Part shown: piece after piece, positions 1 to 12,135 of the stretch | Numbering within the stretch: the first letter of the stretch is position 1 | Layout: the number at the start of each line of letters is the position of its first letter | Assembly (NCBI RefSeq): GCF_037042905.1 | Contig: NC_087249.1 | Location: forward strand, 17,197,401-17,261,400 | Reading direction: 5' to 3' | Source of the DNA: Lytechinus pictus | Taxonomy: Eukaryota > Echinodermata > Echinoidea > Temnopleuroida > Toxopneustidae | Length of the DNA stretch: 64,000 bases | The notes under the pieces: model-generated | The model's database searches: none | What the model was told of the DNA's origin: nothing | Seen by the model: only the letters and a program-made list of their open reading frames with translations | Program-made: the position numbers and the translations under genes

Positions 1-4
1 ACTC

Positions 5-37
5 TGGCGGCCATTTTAGATTTCAAAATGGCCGCCA
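5..37. repeat. perfect short inverted repeat (hairpin)
   Basis: Thirteen bases (TGGCGGCCATTTT, 5-17) are repeated as an exact reverse complement at 25-37 around a 7-base spacer. This could be the end of an element cut by the window edge or a short foldback. Function unknown. Confidence 0.6.
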
Positions 38-238
38 AAGTATGGATATAAATTAGTGTTAAAATGATATATTAACACATATTTTGTTTTGACAGATTTT
101 AAAAGAATAGGTTCGATCATGATGTTTTCCCATGTGATTTAGCTTGCTATTATAACACTTTATAAAATCCCATAGAAAGAAACACCAGTAATTCATTTAT
201 CTGATAAAAAAATATTGATGAAGTATGTGATATGGTAT

Positions 239-1996
239 GTAACGTCAGTTACCAAAAACATAAACTTTTTTCTCAATTCCCAGAAAAGAGGTTATATTTG
301 ATTTTATGAAACCTGATGGTAGATTTCTTCCTTAGGTGACACCCCTCCCTTCTACACCGAAATTAAAGATAATCAAGTTACAATCAAGTCATAGGGTACC
401 ATTAAATATGTGTAACGTCAGTTACCAAGTGCAAAATGTAATGTCAGTTACCGAGATGTAATGTCAGTTACCATGATAAAACGTTTGTTACCAATAGTGA
501 TATGCAAATGTGGTTAATTTTATGGAGAATAAATATTGTATACTTGTTATTTTGATATTTCACTTAGTTAAATCACACCAGAAAAAGCTTGATATTGACT
601 TTTAAAAGGTATACATGTAGTTCACAAGTAATACTATATGAAATTTTGAAGGAAGTTGAATTCCAATTGTGCTAAAAAATTACTTTTAATACTATGAAAT
701 TGTTTTGCATATATACATGTACCAAGTACCTAATTGTTTGTATCACACATTTTTTTAACTTTTGGTTTTCAGGCGGGGGGGGGGGGGTACTTTTCCTAAC
801 TTATTTCATAAATCTGTAAATCTGCAACATTTGATAAGCTTAACATTGCGATTAATGAGGGTTTCCAGTGGCGTATTTTTTAGTTCCTAGGGTTCTTTTG
901 AGCATATTGCTGGGGCTCAAAGTAAATCCCTTGTTTTTATACCTGTTAGTAGTTGCAGATGTGTGATCCATTTTTTTTTTTGGTTTACAAGTACAGATTA
1001 TGAAAAGTGAAATTTGACAGTTTTGATCAATGTTGCATGGATCCACTAAAACTGTGTCTTTGTTCTAATTTACAAATAGTTCACAGTTTCAGTTAAGACG
1101 CTGAAGTTTATTTTTTGTTGACAGCTTAAAAAAGAAATTAGTAAAGAGAATGATTAAACAAATATGAAGAAAATTGAAATCCGACAGATATGATCAAGCA
1201 TGGTTGCATGAGATTCGGGGAGGGGTAGGGGAGGAGACCCTTATTCTTTTTGCCCCCCTTTTTTTTTTGGGGGGGGGGGGAGCTTGGAGAAGGGAAAGAT
1301 TTTAAAAGTCAATATAAAACTGATGAATAAAATAAATGGCAGTATAGTCGGAAAAATCCATGTGTACATGCAATGCAATATCAAATGACTAAATGAATAC
1401 ATAAGAAGCTGCTATGCCCCCGAGTAATTAAAACATACACATTCCATATCTTTTGATAATTTAATGTTCCTAGGACCTCAGGTATACTTCCACTCAGGTA
1501 TCAAGCTTACTTTCATTGTGAATCCCTGCACAGAATATACAATGCAATGATTCCACATACTTGACTTCCATGTGTTATCTTTATCTTTATGGCAAATTTA
1601 AGCGTAACGTCAGTTACCAGCATGGTCGTGGAAAAATTATCATAGCCCCCAAAAGACATAACAAATTATCTAATATTTTGACACATCTTAACCTAGTAAT
1701 GAAGGTATATTTACATATTCAACTTATTACTCTATCTACTCAGGGACATGAGATAATTCAATTTTACTGAACACCCTAAAATTGCATGTCCCTTTTGCGT
1801 AACGTCAGTTACCGACACATTTTTGCTTGCTGATGCGTTAGCAAATGTGGTTGCATTGAAAAACTATCAGAGTATACAGCAAGGTTCACTTTATTAACTC
1901 TATCAAAAGCAAACTCCCACCATTTGTTGTTTTAGACATGTTAGAGATACACACAATGAGAGGTGCGTAAAATTGTGCTGTGTAACGTCAGTTACC
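239..1996. repeat. region with a scattered 15-bp motif GTAACGTCAGTTACC
   Basis: The motif GTAACGTCAGTTACC, or GTAATGTCAGTTACC, starts at 239, 412, 438, 458, 1604, 1799 and 1982, always on the + strand. A weaker relative lies near 480-493. GTAAC and GTTAC are reverse complements of each other, so each copy is a small palindrome around GTCA. Between copies the DNA is AT-rich and I see no gene. Poly-G tracts occur at about 775-787 and 1268-1281. Confidence 0.75.
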
Positions 1997-2040
1997 GTGA
2001 AAATGGCCCAAGGTTCATTGCTCCTATCATTTGTTTGAAT

Positions 2041-2212
2041 GTATCCATTGATTTTCTATTCATATAAACAAATAAAGTAACATAACATTCGTTATTTTTT
2101 TTATGCCCCATGATTTTATGTTTTGTATTCATTGATTTTCCGTTCACATACATGTAAAAGACAAAGTAACATGACATTTTTATCCTTTTATGCCCCATGA
2201 TTTTATTTGTTT
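2041..2212. repeat. 84-bp tandem duplication
   Basis: Two diverged head-to-tail copies begin at about 2041 and 2125. Both contain a CATTGATTTTC motif, a run with AAAGTAACAT and the end ATGCCCCATGATTTTAT. No coding potential seen. Confidence 0.7.
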
Positions 2213-2559
2213 TTCATTCTGTAAATTCTTTGTAAATATTGTGATATTTTATGATTAATTTCAAAACATAACATTACAAAGTCAAATTATCACAGAGCAT
2301 GTAAATCATATACATGTATACAATATCTTAGCTAGATAGAATTTACTTCGTTAGAAATAAGAAAAAAAACAGAACGGAGGGGCTTGCCTAGAACAGCTAT
2401 GCTTGTACGAGAGCATTGAATAGGCCTGTGATGAGAGGTAAGCCCTTAAAATTTATAGTATGAACGTAGTAATACACGGTAATACAATATTAATAATGTT
2501 GTATAAATATGAGGCGCCGATTATCTAGTTGTCTATTCAATGGCGAGCTAGAAAATACC

Positions 2560-2750
2560 CTGGCTGTAGCTCCATCTGCTAGGAATTAATTATTTTCCTT
2601 TTCCATTCACCTCACCTGGGTTGAGTGCAGCACATTGTAGGTAAATTTATTGTTGAGAGAACCACGCCATGGCTAGGATTTGAACCCACCTCCCTCTGAT
2701 TGAACAACGAGAGTCGTAACCACGAGACCACAACGCATCCACAGACAACG
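2560..2750 (-). mobile_element. tRNA-derived SINE, partial
   Basis: Read on the - strand, this has a tRNA-like head with an A-box-like GTGGTCTCGTGG, then a B-box-like GGTTCAAATCC, followed by a body containing CTGCACTCAACCCAGG that is shared with the SINE at 48459. It is a retroposed copy, not a functional tRNA gene. The 3' end on the - strand is truncated. Confidence 0.75.
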
Positions 2751-2759
2751 ACGCCCACG

Positions 2760-3247
2760 ACAAAAAAAAAGAAAAAAAAAGAAAGAAGAAAAACTGGTAT
2801 GTAAAATGATAGAGAGGACGGAATAAAAAAAAAAAATGCTACATAGAATAAAAAAAAAGGAAAACCAATGAGAGACAAAGATTAAGAGAAGATCGTGCAA
2901 CTAAGGAAGAATTAGAGGTGAAAGAAAGAAAGAAGATAGAGAGAGAGGGATAGAGTAAGTACTTAGGCACGTCATACCATTAGAACAAAATTAAATAACA
3001 TATTATACACAATAATAGTCTCAGTTATAATTATGATGTGCTACATTAAATATCAACAAATATAGAACTAACGAGGGACGTCATATCATTAGAATAAAAT
3101 TAAATAACATATTGCACACAATAAATAGTCCAGTTATTAGTTTGATGTGCTACATGAATATCAACAAGCAGAACTGATGAGGGATGAAAAATAAGAAAAT
3201 TCATAGTTACAACTAGTGAAGATAGAGGGTTAAGAAGAAGAGAGAGG

Positions 3248-3282
<35 letters not shown>

Positions 3283-3440
3283 GGGGGAGGAAGAGAGAGG
3301 GGGAAGGGGGGGGGGGGAGGCCAAGTGCAGGTTGTTATTAGGCACGTCATTATCATTCTTAAAAATATCATTAGAATAAAATGAAACACTCTATTTTGTT
3401 TCATTTGTTAGTTTGACTTTCTAGTATGAAGTATAACATC
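2760..3440. repeat. low-complexity tract and tandem duplication; no gene
   Basis: The stretch holds A-rich runs (2760-2870), then about two copies of a ~104-bp unit (about 2972-3075 and 3076-3185) containing AAATTAAATAACATATT and GATGTGCTACAT, then (GA)n and long poly-G runs at 3238-3320. A third partial unit follows near 3345. Open frames over this stretch are repeat artefacts. Confidence 0.7.
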
Positions 3441-3448
3441 TCTTTAAT

Positions 3449-3560
3449 GGGGCTTTCATAATTGTTCGTGCGATGGTTTGCGATTATTTTTGTCACAACA
3501 TACGTTGCACAGAATCGCAACGGTTGTAAGCATTCGCACCGCAAATTGTGAAAGGGGCTT
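3449..3560. mobile_element. short MITE, same family as the 5134-6321 element
   Basis: The right end CAAATTGTGAAAGGGGCTT matches the terminal inverted repeat of the 1.2-kb element at 5134. The left end GGGGCTTTCATAATTG is a diverged inverted copy. The ~110-bp body is rich in CGCAACG-type words, as in the larger relative. Confidence 0.6.
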
Positions 3561-4155
3561 AATTATGAGTCCACCCCGACAAAAAGTTGATTTCAATAAA
3601 AAGAAAAAAATCAATTAAGCATAACACTGAAAATTTCATCAAAATCGGATGTAAAACAAGAAAGTTGTGACATTTTAAATTTTCGCTTAATTTCACAAAA
3701 CAGTTATATGCACATCTCGGTCGGTATCCAAATGAGGGGACTGATGACATCACTCACTCGCTATTTCTTTTGTATTTTATTATATGAAATATTATAATTT
3801 TCTCTTTATTGTCAAGTGAAACAACGATTATTAATTCCTCCCTGAACATGAGGAATTAGCATGGTTTAGTATATGGTTCAGTCAAGTTGGTCCTTAATGT
3901 CAAATCTGTAAAACATGAAATATTGTATAATTCAAACAATAAAAAAACAAAAGAGATAGTGAGTGAGGGACATCATCGTCTGTCTCATTTGCATGTCACT
4001 GGGTTGTGCATATCACTGTTTTGTGAAATGTCATAACTTTCTTATTTTACATCCGATTGTGATGAAATTTTCAGAGTTATGCTAGTTTGATTTTTCTCTA
4101 TTTATTCAAATCAACATTCATCATGTTCATCTGGGGTGGACTTGAACTTTTTGTT
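3559..4155. mobile_element. ~600-bp MITE with long inverted ends (copy 1 of 3)
   Basis: The left end AGTCCACCCC and right end GGGGTGGACTTGAACTT are inverted copies. Inside, the left half (ATCAAAATCGGATGTAAAAC) reappears inverted in the right half. The same element occurs at 57419 and 60105. This copy's outer left end is diverged, so it is older. No ORF. Confidence 0.75.
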
Positions 4156-4704
4156 TATTTTTTATATTAGGTCTAGGAAATTCTTTCAAATCATTGGGCA
4201 TGGAATTCCTTTATGAAGGCCCAGAGAAGACAAAACTTGTGGGTGGGTGATAAAAGTTTTGCTGTCTTGTTGGATATACTTGCACAGAGGAGTTTTGTAG
4301 AACATGTTTGAAAAAAAAATTGACATGATTGAGGGGAGATCGTCTTTTAGTTTGAACATGAATTGGTAGAGGTAAAAAAGATGTATATCATTTACTTTAA
4401 GGATATTATTATAAAAGCATAAGACATGGAGGAGCCGTGGTGTAGCGGTTCTGACACTCGCCTTGTAAAGAGAGGGCCGTGTGTTCGAATCCCACCGCGG
4501 CCTGGCGTCCTTTGGCAAGACATTAATCTACACTTTGCCACTCAACCCATAATGGGTACCCGTATGATGTGAAAGTCATTGTAGCTTGTCCAGTACTGTG
4601 TGCGCGTCACCGGCAACTGACCGAAAAACTCCCCAGGGAGTGGAGGATGTGCATAGATTGTGTGCGGTAATGACTGATTGACCGGGGTAATAATAAATCT
4701 GTAA

Positions 4705-5124
4705 AGGCCACCGCACACCTTACGACTGGTCTGCGACCCGATTTCAGAATAAAATGTAATAGAATTTGATGCAAATATTGAGACTTGGAATATCTTACTG
4801 TGTAATGTTCTAAATCATCGTACGAATACCTATATATGATCAAATTCGTGACTATGCTATCATCCTTCTTAGAATAAAAGCGAATTTAATATCTAGTCGT
4901 AATGACGTCATAGCAGTCGTACGATTGGCTACGATTTGAAACTAATTTGGACTTTACACCAAAATAAGGACTTGCAATCTTTCAAATTTGTTATAATATT
5001 ATTATTTCAATTAATTTTAACCTCAAATAAAATGATATGTTCCATTCACATCTTCAGAAAATGAGCAAAATGCGATTTGTTCCAAAATCGGGTCGCAGAC
5101 CAGTCGTAAGGTGTGCGGTGGCCT
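4705..5124. mobile_element. PIF/Harbinger-like MITE, 420 bp
   Basis: The termini are 40-bp perfect inverted repeats beginning AGGCCACCGCACACC at 4705 and ending at 5124. The element is flanked by TAA on both sides (4702-4704 and 5125-5127). A 3-bp TAA/TTA duplication is typical of PIF/Harbinger elements. No transposase is encoded, so it is non-autonomous. It lies inside the SINE that starts at 4426. Confidence 0.85.
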
Positions 5125-5133
5125 TAAAGCGCT

Positions 5134-6321
5134 AAGCCCCTTTCACAATTGACGTACGACCTGTTTACGACCACCTGCAACAGTTTTTTCTTGTTGTTGC
5201 ACGATCGATCCCTTGGTGTCTTGCGAGCACTCGCAGTCGTTGTAGACGATCGCACAAACTCGAGGTGGTCGGAGGTGATCGTGACTGGTCGCATCTGAAC
5301 TTTGAACATGTTCAAAATCCAAACGCGATCAAATACGATTGATTCACTCGCAACAGGTCGTACCATCGGTCGGGCGATCATCGTGTGAGTGTTGTTCAAC
5401 GTTGTACGACTTGGTGCGAGAGGTGGCACAACTAAGTATAGTCGCATTTAGTCGACTGGAGGTCGTACAACACTTGCACATGTGCTGGAGACCTACAGAG
5501 ACCAGTCTTGCGACTGGGTGCGATAATATGAGACTGTTGCAAGACCGATCGAAATTACGGCTTACTACATTCCACTACCGTTGCATTCGCATGTATGCGA
5601 CCGTGCAGCCCCTTTCACAATTGACGTCCGACCAGTTTACGACTGCCTGCAACAGTTTTTTCTTGTTGTTGCACGATCGATCTCTTGGTGTCTTGCGAAC
5701 ACTCGCAGTCGTTGTAGACGGTCGCACGAACTCGAGGTGGTCGTGACTGGTCACATCTGAACTTTGAACATGTTCAAAATCCGAACGCGATCAAATACGA
5801 TCGATTCACTCGCATCAGGCCGTACCCGGGGTCGTACCATCGGTCGGGCGATCATCGTGCGAGTGTTGTTCAACGTTGTACGACTTGGTGCGAGAGTTGG
5901 CACAACTAAGTAGTCGCATTTACTTGACTGGAGGTCGTGCAACACTTGCACATGTGCAAGCGACCTACATGTACAGAGACCTGTCTTGCGACTGGTTGCA
6001 ATAATAATATGGGCCATAAGACTGTTGCAAGACCGATCGCAACGGCTTACAACATTGCACTACCGTTTCATTCGCATGTATGCGACCGTTCCACTCGCAA
6101 TCCCTCGTGCAACACTCGCATGTGATCGCACGAGCACAATAAGAGCATATGCGACTTACTCGTGCAACGGGGTTTACTGGTTGTTTTTGTTGTACGACAG
6201 CTGTTGCAACTGTGAAAGCCTCTGTGCGATCTTATGAGATGACTAGCGATTGATGCCTGTTGCAGCCTGTCGCACGACCAAAAGGTCGCAAATGGTCGTA
6301 CGTCAATTGTGAAAGGGGCTT
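5134..6321. mobile_element. 1.19-kb DNA element with internal 472-bp duplication
   Basis: A 28-bp perfect terminal inverted repeat begins AAGCCCCTTTCACAATTG at 5134 and is mirrored at 6294-6321. The left half is duplicated head to tail: the terminal sequence GCCCCTTTCACAATTG recurs at 5608, followed by almost the same ~470 bp. The interior is rich in CGACC, GGTCG and GATCGATC words. Open frames of 80-135 codons run over it in several frames, but they are repeat-driven and match no family that I recognise. It sits within the SINE; no clean target duplication was found. Confidence 0.8.
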
Positions 6322-6389
6322 GACACGTCGTTCCGATGTACTAAGCGGTATATAAAAGCGGATTATTATTATCATTATATCTGTATGCG

Positions 6390-7540
6390 AGATGAAAAGT
6401 TTTAGAAAAATGCTCTTAGAGCTTTTTCCTCCAACTAGAGTATGCTTTATTTATGTTTGGATTGCACACCTCCAGATTTCTTGAAATTTCCAAGATAATT
6501 GATTATTGATTAGTACTCCCAAATATCTGGTAACAGAAACATTTTCAATAAAAATGTTAAAAAAACAATAACAAGATTGTTAATCCGCATATGAGAGCAT
6601 TTTCTAACTATCAACATTTTCAGAACAACTAAGCTTTTGAATGTTACATGACTCTCGCGTGACTGATTGTCTATACCAAAATTTATTTTCGCCAATAATT
6701 GAGACCCAGGCCCTTTTACCCATTATTTTCTTCACATAAATTACTTGAATTTTGTCAACAGGTCAATGTACTAATACGTTAATTGTGTCTTGATTTATTT
6801 TTTTATATGATATATTTTGTGAGTCTTCGCCATTTTGTAGCCAACATATATTATTTTGTTAAGCAAATTACATTGAAAAAAAAAATCGCGTGATTTAACT
6901 TGTATATCGAAGTCTTCGAAGACATTCACTCATTCTACTGACGTAAAGAAATCTTAAATTTCTCTCGGTGCTGAATACTACAATACCACTTTATTTTGCA
7001 CATCATAAGAAACGATTGAAAAGAACCACTGTCCACCGTACACGCATTAATAGATTTGTAATTTTGTTGCTCCGTACAAAATCAGGGAGAAAATCAGCTC
7101 AAGTTTAGTCTACCGTAAGCATGGTTATAAGATTGTTTCTAAAGCACTGTCACTTGTCCTGAAGAAAAAAAATCTCACCCTACACAGGCACAGATCCAGA
7201 ATTGTACTTTAACGGGGATCTAATTTTTGGCGCGATGCAGCTCAGTATTGTCTTCAATCAATGCGCTGTAAATGTATTTTTTTTATTACTTCCTATAAAA
7301 CGAATTCCGTAGTCTCTTTTCCCTTTTCTCCTCCTTCCTTTTTTAAGGCAACGCAATAGATAATTAATAAATAAAAATATATTTCAAATGCATAAAATTT
7401 GTATTTTTTTCCTTTTTTTTTTTTTACTTGAATGAAGTAATTTCATTCTCTCCGTTTTTCTTTTCCCCGAGCGTAATATTCCCTTTCTTTCATTCCTTGT
7501 TTTCATTTTTTTTCTTCTTGATTTAGGGTAGGCAATCTGC
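6390..7540. other. AT-rich intergenic stretch, no gene seen
   Basis: I see no coding exon, tRNA head or clear terminal repeats. There are only short A and T runs. Confidence 0.5.
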
Positions 7541-8450
7541 AGGTGCGGATCCAGAATTTCGTAGGGGGGGGGGGCCAAATTTGAAGTCACAAGAGCAGAT
7601 TTTGATGGAGTACATAGTAGGGCTGCCTATAGTACAACGCGTCAAGAATACCAATATGTGCTGATCTAGCTTTTGCTAAGACGGGGGGGGGGGGGGGGGG
7701 GAGGGGGAGGGGTCTGGCTGGAAAAAAATCCACAATCATTCCCATTTATTTCCTGGTCGGCAGATCGGAAATGATTTTTTTTGTAATGGGAAGGGGTATT
7801 TCTATGGACGGAAGTCAAAGTACATCTTACGTTTTTCTTTCTACAAGCAAGATACCTAATAAATAAATGCCTAATAACTTGAGCGCAAAACAACGAAATA
7901 TTCTTGAAGCCCTATTTGTCATCAATCAATTTTTCTATATACTGACCGGTGACCTGAAAAGGAAGCATTTAAAACATTTTGTAACAAAGAAAACGACATA
8001 TCTTAAGCAAAAACTAATGCGAGCTGAAATTTTTTTTATATTCCAACAGAAAAACTGAAAATTCTAACCACATTTTGTAACTATGAACATGATGGTTTCA
8101 AACTAAACAATTGATGCGTGCGCGAAGCGCGAGCAGAAATCCCTGAAAACTGGACATTCTCACCACTTTCTGTCAAAATAACAGGACGGTATGTAAGTAA
8201 ACAATTATAAAATAAAAAAAAGTAAAAAATTATATTCTAACATGAAAACTGAAAGTTCTAAGTACTTTTTGTAACCATGAATAATTATGATGGTTTCTAA
8301 CAATAGATGCGAACGCGAAGCGTGAGCTTAAATTTTTTGAAATTCCATCATGAAACTGGACATTCTAAGCACTTTTGTAACCATTAACAGGATCGTTTCG
8401 TCGCCTGAGAAGCATAGTGACATTAAGTAATTTCACAAGCGCAAAAACGA
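7540..8450. repeat. poly-G / GCGAAGCGCG dispersed repeat, block 1
   Basis: The block starts with GGTGCGGATCCAGAATTTCG followed by a G-run (about 7564-7573), with a second, longer G-run at about 7682-7701. From 8110 it has degenerate units that carry GCGCGAAGCGCGAGC and then AACTGGACATTCT near 8120 and 8310. The same words occur in the block at 10270-11160. Confidence 0.65.
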
Positions 8451-10270
8451 TTTCGAGAAAAATCGCATTTAAAGTTTTTGGACAATGTTACTTTGAAGAT
8501 GGATTTTGCAAAATTATCGTGAATAATTTCCTTTAATTTTTCACACAAGAAAAGTTAAAGATGCCTTTAAACTCATCAAGGAATTAAAAGAAAATATGAG
8601 CATTTTCAGATCATACAGTCGATTGAAAAGTTAGCGCCCTTATGCTTCTTGAATCTTTGTGGATCGGAGGGTGCGCGTGGGGGCGTTAACTACTTAGCGC
8701 CCTTATATGCTTTTCATTAACTATTCCCTTCATGAGAAATTAAAGGGCGGAAACCCGTACAGCGCATGCGCATTTTGAATCGAGTGGTGTATTCCACATG
8801 ATGAAATAATTATGATTGTTCTGTTCTCCCGTTATTATTTTTTTCAGAACCTTTTTCACAGGTCATTTGTATTTTTCTGCTTTCTTTCCATTCTTCATCT
8901 TTCTCTTTTTATCTTTCTTAATTTCTTGTTGTTATTCTTCATTTTATTTTTACATGTCGGTCTTCTTTTTTTTCTCTCATTACTGGTAAAGTTTTTTTTC
9001 TTTCCCTCTATTCTTCCCTTCTTTATGTGGCTTCGTCATTCTCCCATTTATATAATTCCCTCTCAAACTTGTTTTGCTTTCTTTATCATTCTCTGACTGT
9101 CTGATTTATTACCTTATTCATATTTTCTATTTGTATTCTTGTTATACTCTCTTTCATTTTCCTCCTCTTTTTTTCTGCTCTCCTTCATACTAAATATATT
9201 CTCTTTATCTCTCCTACGTTCCCCCATTTATGAAACATTTCTTCAAAATAATCTGAATAACAGATTATTTCTATTGTAATTGATAACATCTCTTAATATG
9301 ATGCACATATTTCAATGAAATAATTTTTCAAAAGGAACTGTCTATGATTTTGAAGTATGTGGCCATTAGGCCTCATTTTGTCCCAACGCTATCAAATGCA
9401 CTTGAACCAATTCACACAATTCAAGCGTTTTGCAGTACAATTACGGCTTAGAAACCTCATACTTCAAACATTTTGTCAATATGTTGAGCAGGTTGAATAT
9501 CATCTTTTGATCATGTCCTGATTTTCTTCAACGAAAAATCGAACGAAATTCAGTCACTTATTCATAGTTTAAGATGTTTGGTAACTGTAAGATTTAGATA
9601 CCATCGAGCATACCATCGAGCATACCATCGAGCATGTTCGATGGTATGCTAGATGGTATGCCCAGATTGTATACTTGATGCATCGTATGATAACTGGAAA
9701 TTCCGCGTCACCGAGTCTTTTGTTTGAGTACTGTCTACTGTCAAGTCACTAGTAGTTATACGTCACAGTAACTTCTCTTTTTTCCCGCCTTTCATTTCAC
9801 TTTGATTAAAGAGGGCACCATAAAGATCTTTCTTCTGCACAAATCTACACGCCAAGATCTCACAGCGCCGGTATGATCATGATAGAGGTGAACATTCCAA
9901 AAATGTTCCACCATTAAATATTCAATAAGTTATATTGCAATTTCCTAATAATGTCTTTATCCAGCTAGTGGTAAGTTTTAGGTAAAATTTTACCGTTATA
10001 GATTTTTTTATCTAGTAATACATAATTTCCCCCTTCCTTTAATTTTTTTTCTTTAATCATACCCATGTATAAATCTTCAAGCATTAAGTTTTCCTCTATT
10101 TTCCGTTTTATGCAATTCATTTATGTAGCATATTAATTGATAATGATTATCGTATGTATGTAAAAAGTATATAGCAAGTAATTGCTTAGGCCTTACAGCA
10201 CAAGCAAAAGCTATAGCCAGGCAAAAAATCATGCTTCAGCAATTGCTGTATTTCATATGCATAACCCCAT
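8450..10270. other. intergenic stretch, no gene seen
   Basis: AT-rich and T-rich sequence. Pyrimidine-rich DNA at 8870-9230 produces an artefactual 94-codon frame. The only structure is a cluster at 9600-9662 of TACCATCGAGCA units followed by inverted copies (GATGGTATGC), which can fold on itself. Confidence 0.5.
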
Positions 10271-11160
10271 GCTCAGGGGCGGCGGAACGTATTTTCGTTT
10301 TTTTTTTTTTTTTGGGGGGGGAGCCAAAAAAGGGCACTTATTTATCAAAATAGGCATTTAGATGCAAACGGATATTTTCACCATTATCATCTGCGTTGAG
10401 TAGTTGTGTGTTTTGTGGAAATAAAGTTGAGCAAAGCGTTTTTTAAATGAATTTTTGATTGATGAAATATATATTAAGGCTTTATTTTTCCACGAGCGAG
10501 TGTAGCGGGCGAGCGGTTTTTGAAACATTTTCAAATCTGAAGTTGTGAAAATTGCTTTTTAGTTAATAATTCGCAAAAAAAAAAACTGTTAAAAAGGGCA
10601 TGCTTGCAGGATGTTTCGAGCGCGATTCACGAGCTCAGACTTTTAGACATTTCATGAAGGGCTTACTAATAAGACCTGAAAAATATTCCAAGCAGTTTTT
10701 GTTATCATGAAAAGGATGTGTATCTAATTAAAGAATTGACGCAAGCGCGAAACGCGAGCTGAAATTTTTTTACAAGAAAAGGAAGCTGGTAAAGACTGCA
10801 TTTATAGCGACTGATGAATAGGATATTTCATCAATCTAATAATGCGAGCGCGAGCTAAAAACTGGACATTCTAAGCACGTTTTGTAACCAAGAACAGAAT
10901 GAGCACCTTACTATAATTGATGTGAACGCAAAAGCGCGAGCTGAAAACTGGACATCCTAACCACTTTTTGTAACCAAGAACAGAATAAGTACCTTACTTA
11001 ACAGTAATTGATGCGAGCGAGCGCGAAGCGCGAGCAAAAAATTGTGTTTTTAATCTAAAATGTACAGTATTATGTTTTACTTCAAATAAGGTATTCTATT
11101 TTGAAAAAGGGCACATATCATTTTGAAAAAAGGGCACTTTCCATTAAAAAAAAAGGGCGT
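10270..11160. repeat. hAT-like end plus GCGAAGCGCG repeat, block 2
   Basis: The block begins CAGGGGCGGCGGAACG, a typical hAT-type terminus, then T- and G-runs and GAGCCAAAAAAGGGCAC. Degenerate units follow with GCGCGAAGCGCGAGC and AACTGGACATTCTAAGCAC near 10740, 10840, 10920 and 11010. It ends in repeats of AAAGGGCAC at 11108-11155. No transposase was found, so it is non-autonomous or decayed. Confidence 0.6.
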
Positions 11161-11586
11161 TTCTTTTTTACTATTGGGAATTTTGTGAGGGCCTTGGGAT
11201 TCTCTCTCAAGTGCATAAACATAAAAAAAAAAACGCAAATACCCTGATTAAGCAAACGCTCAAGCTGCTCTGACGGAACTTGAAAAAAACCCACGCAAGT
11301 GCTTAAACGCACTAGCATACGCTTTAAGTTTTTAGCAATAGCTTAACCGTTAAGGAAATGCTAGATGTCATTTTTATGCATCTGGAATCAAACAAAAGCC
11401 TAGCAAATTCAATTGCTACTTTTTATGCATCTGATCCAATCATTTGTCCCCAATGCTATTCAATATAATATTGTATATATATTATGTCTTGAAATATTTT
11501 GACTTTGTTATGTTATGTTTATTATAATGTACAACCGTGAAACGGAAATCAATAAATCAAATAAAATGAGTGGAATTGAGCAGACC

Positions 11587-11613
11587 CGTTTATATATATA
11601 TATATATATAGAT

Positions 11614-11658
<45 letters not shown>

Positions 11659-11675
11659 CATGTATATATATATAT

Positions 11676-11744
<69 letters not shown>

Positions 11745-11746
11745 TG

Positions 11747-11777
<31 letters not shown>

Positions 11778-11785
11778 ACATTTTC
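11587..11785. repeat. compound (TA)n/(CA)n microsatellite
   Basis: Alternating TA and CA/GT runs dominate about 200 bp. All reading frames here are microsatellite artefacts. Confidence 0.95.
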
Positions 11786-12135
11786 CTGTTCTTTTACGTA
11801 TCAATTAAAAAAATGCCATTTCTCATAGAATTATTATGGTTGAATATACAGTTTATGGATGCATCATTTTTCGTGTGGATGTCACCTTACAAGTCCAGGT
11901 CGGGGAGGAAATACTGCGGGCTATATGGTTATTCATTCTACTTTTTGCTTTCCCAGGCAAGGCTGGACTTGTGCTGTAGACATCCTTGTTCCTTCCCTCT
12001 TTGTACTCTAATTGTATTTGCTTTGTAACTTGATCTTTGTTGGAATACCGAATAGATTGATAATATACCAACCTGAAATGAATTTAATTTTACCGAATCA
12101 AATAGAATATTGATTTATTTTTTTGGCATACATTC

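Larger units (their letters stand above)
4426..6380 (+). mobile_element. tRNA-derived SINE split by two nested DNA elements
   Basis: The head at 4438-4493 has an A-box-like TGGTGTAGCGG and a B-box GTTCGAATCCC, and the body runs to 4704. The SINE resumes for a few bases at 5125-5133, then again from about 6322 as GACACGTCGTTCCGATG, and ends in an (ATT)n-like tail near 6380. Insertions at 4705-5124 and 5134-6321 separate the three parts. The complete SINE at 48459 has the same order of parts (GGGTAATAATA, an AAGCGC word, a GCGCTA-like word, then an ATT tail), which supports the reading. Confidence 0.75.

Noticed and set aside
4426..4500. Functional tRNA gene
   Set aside because: A- and B-box-like words are present, but no acceptor stem closes and the sequence continues into a SINE body; the same holds at 2560, 30805 and 48459.
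5339..6237. Several open frames of 80-135 codons on both strands
   Set aside because: They lie across a duplicated terminal-inverted-repeat element, repeat in parallel in both halves and show no recognisable domain.
11508..12028. Long TyrIle/HisThr-rich frames
   Set aside because: Translation of a TA/CA microsatellite in all frames.
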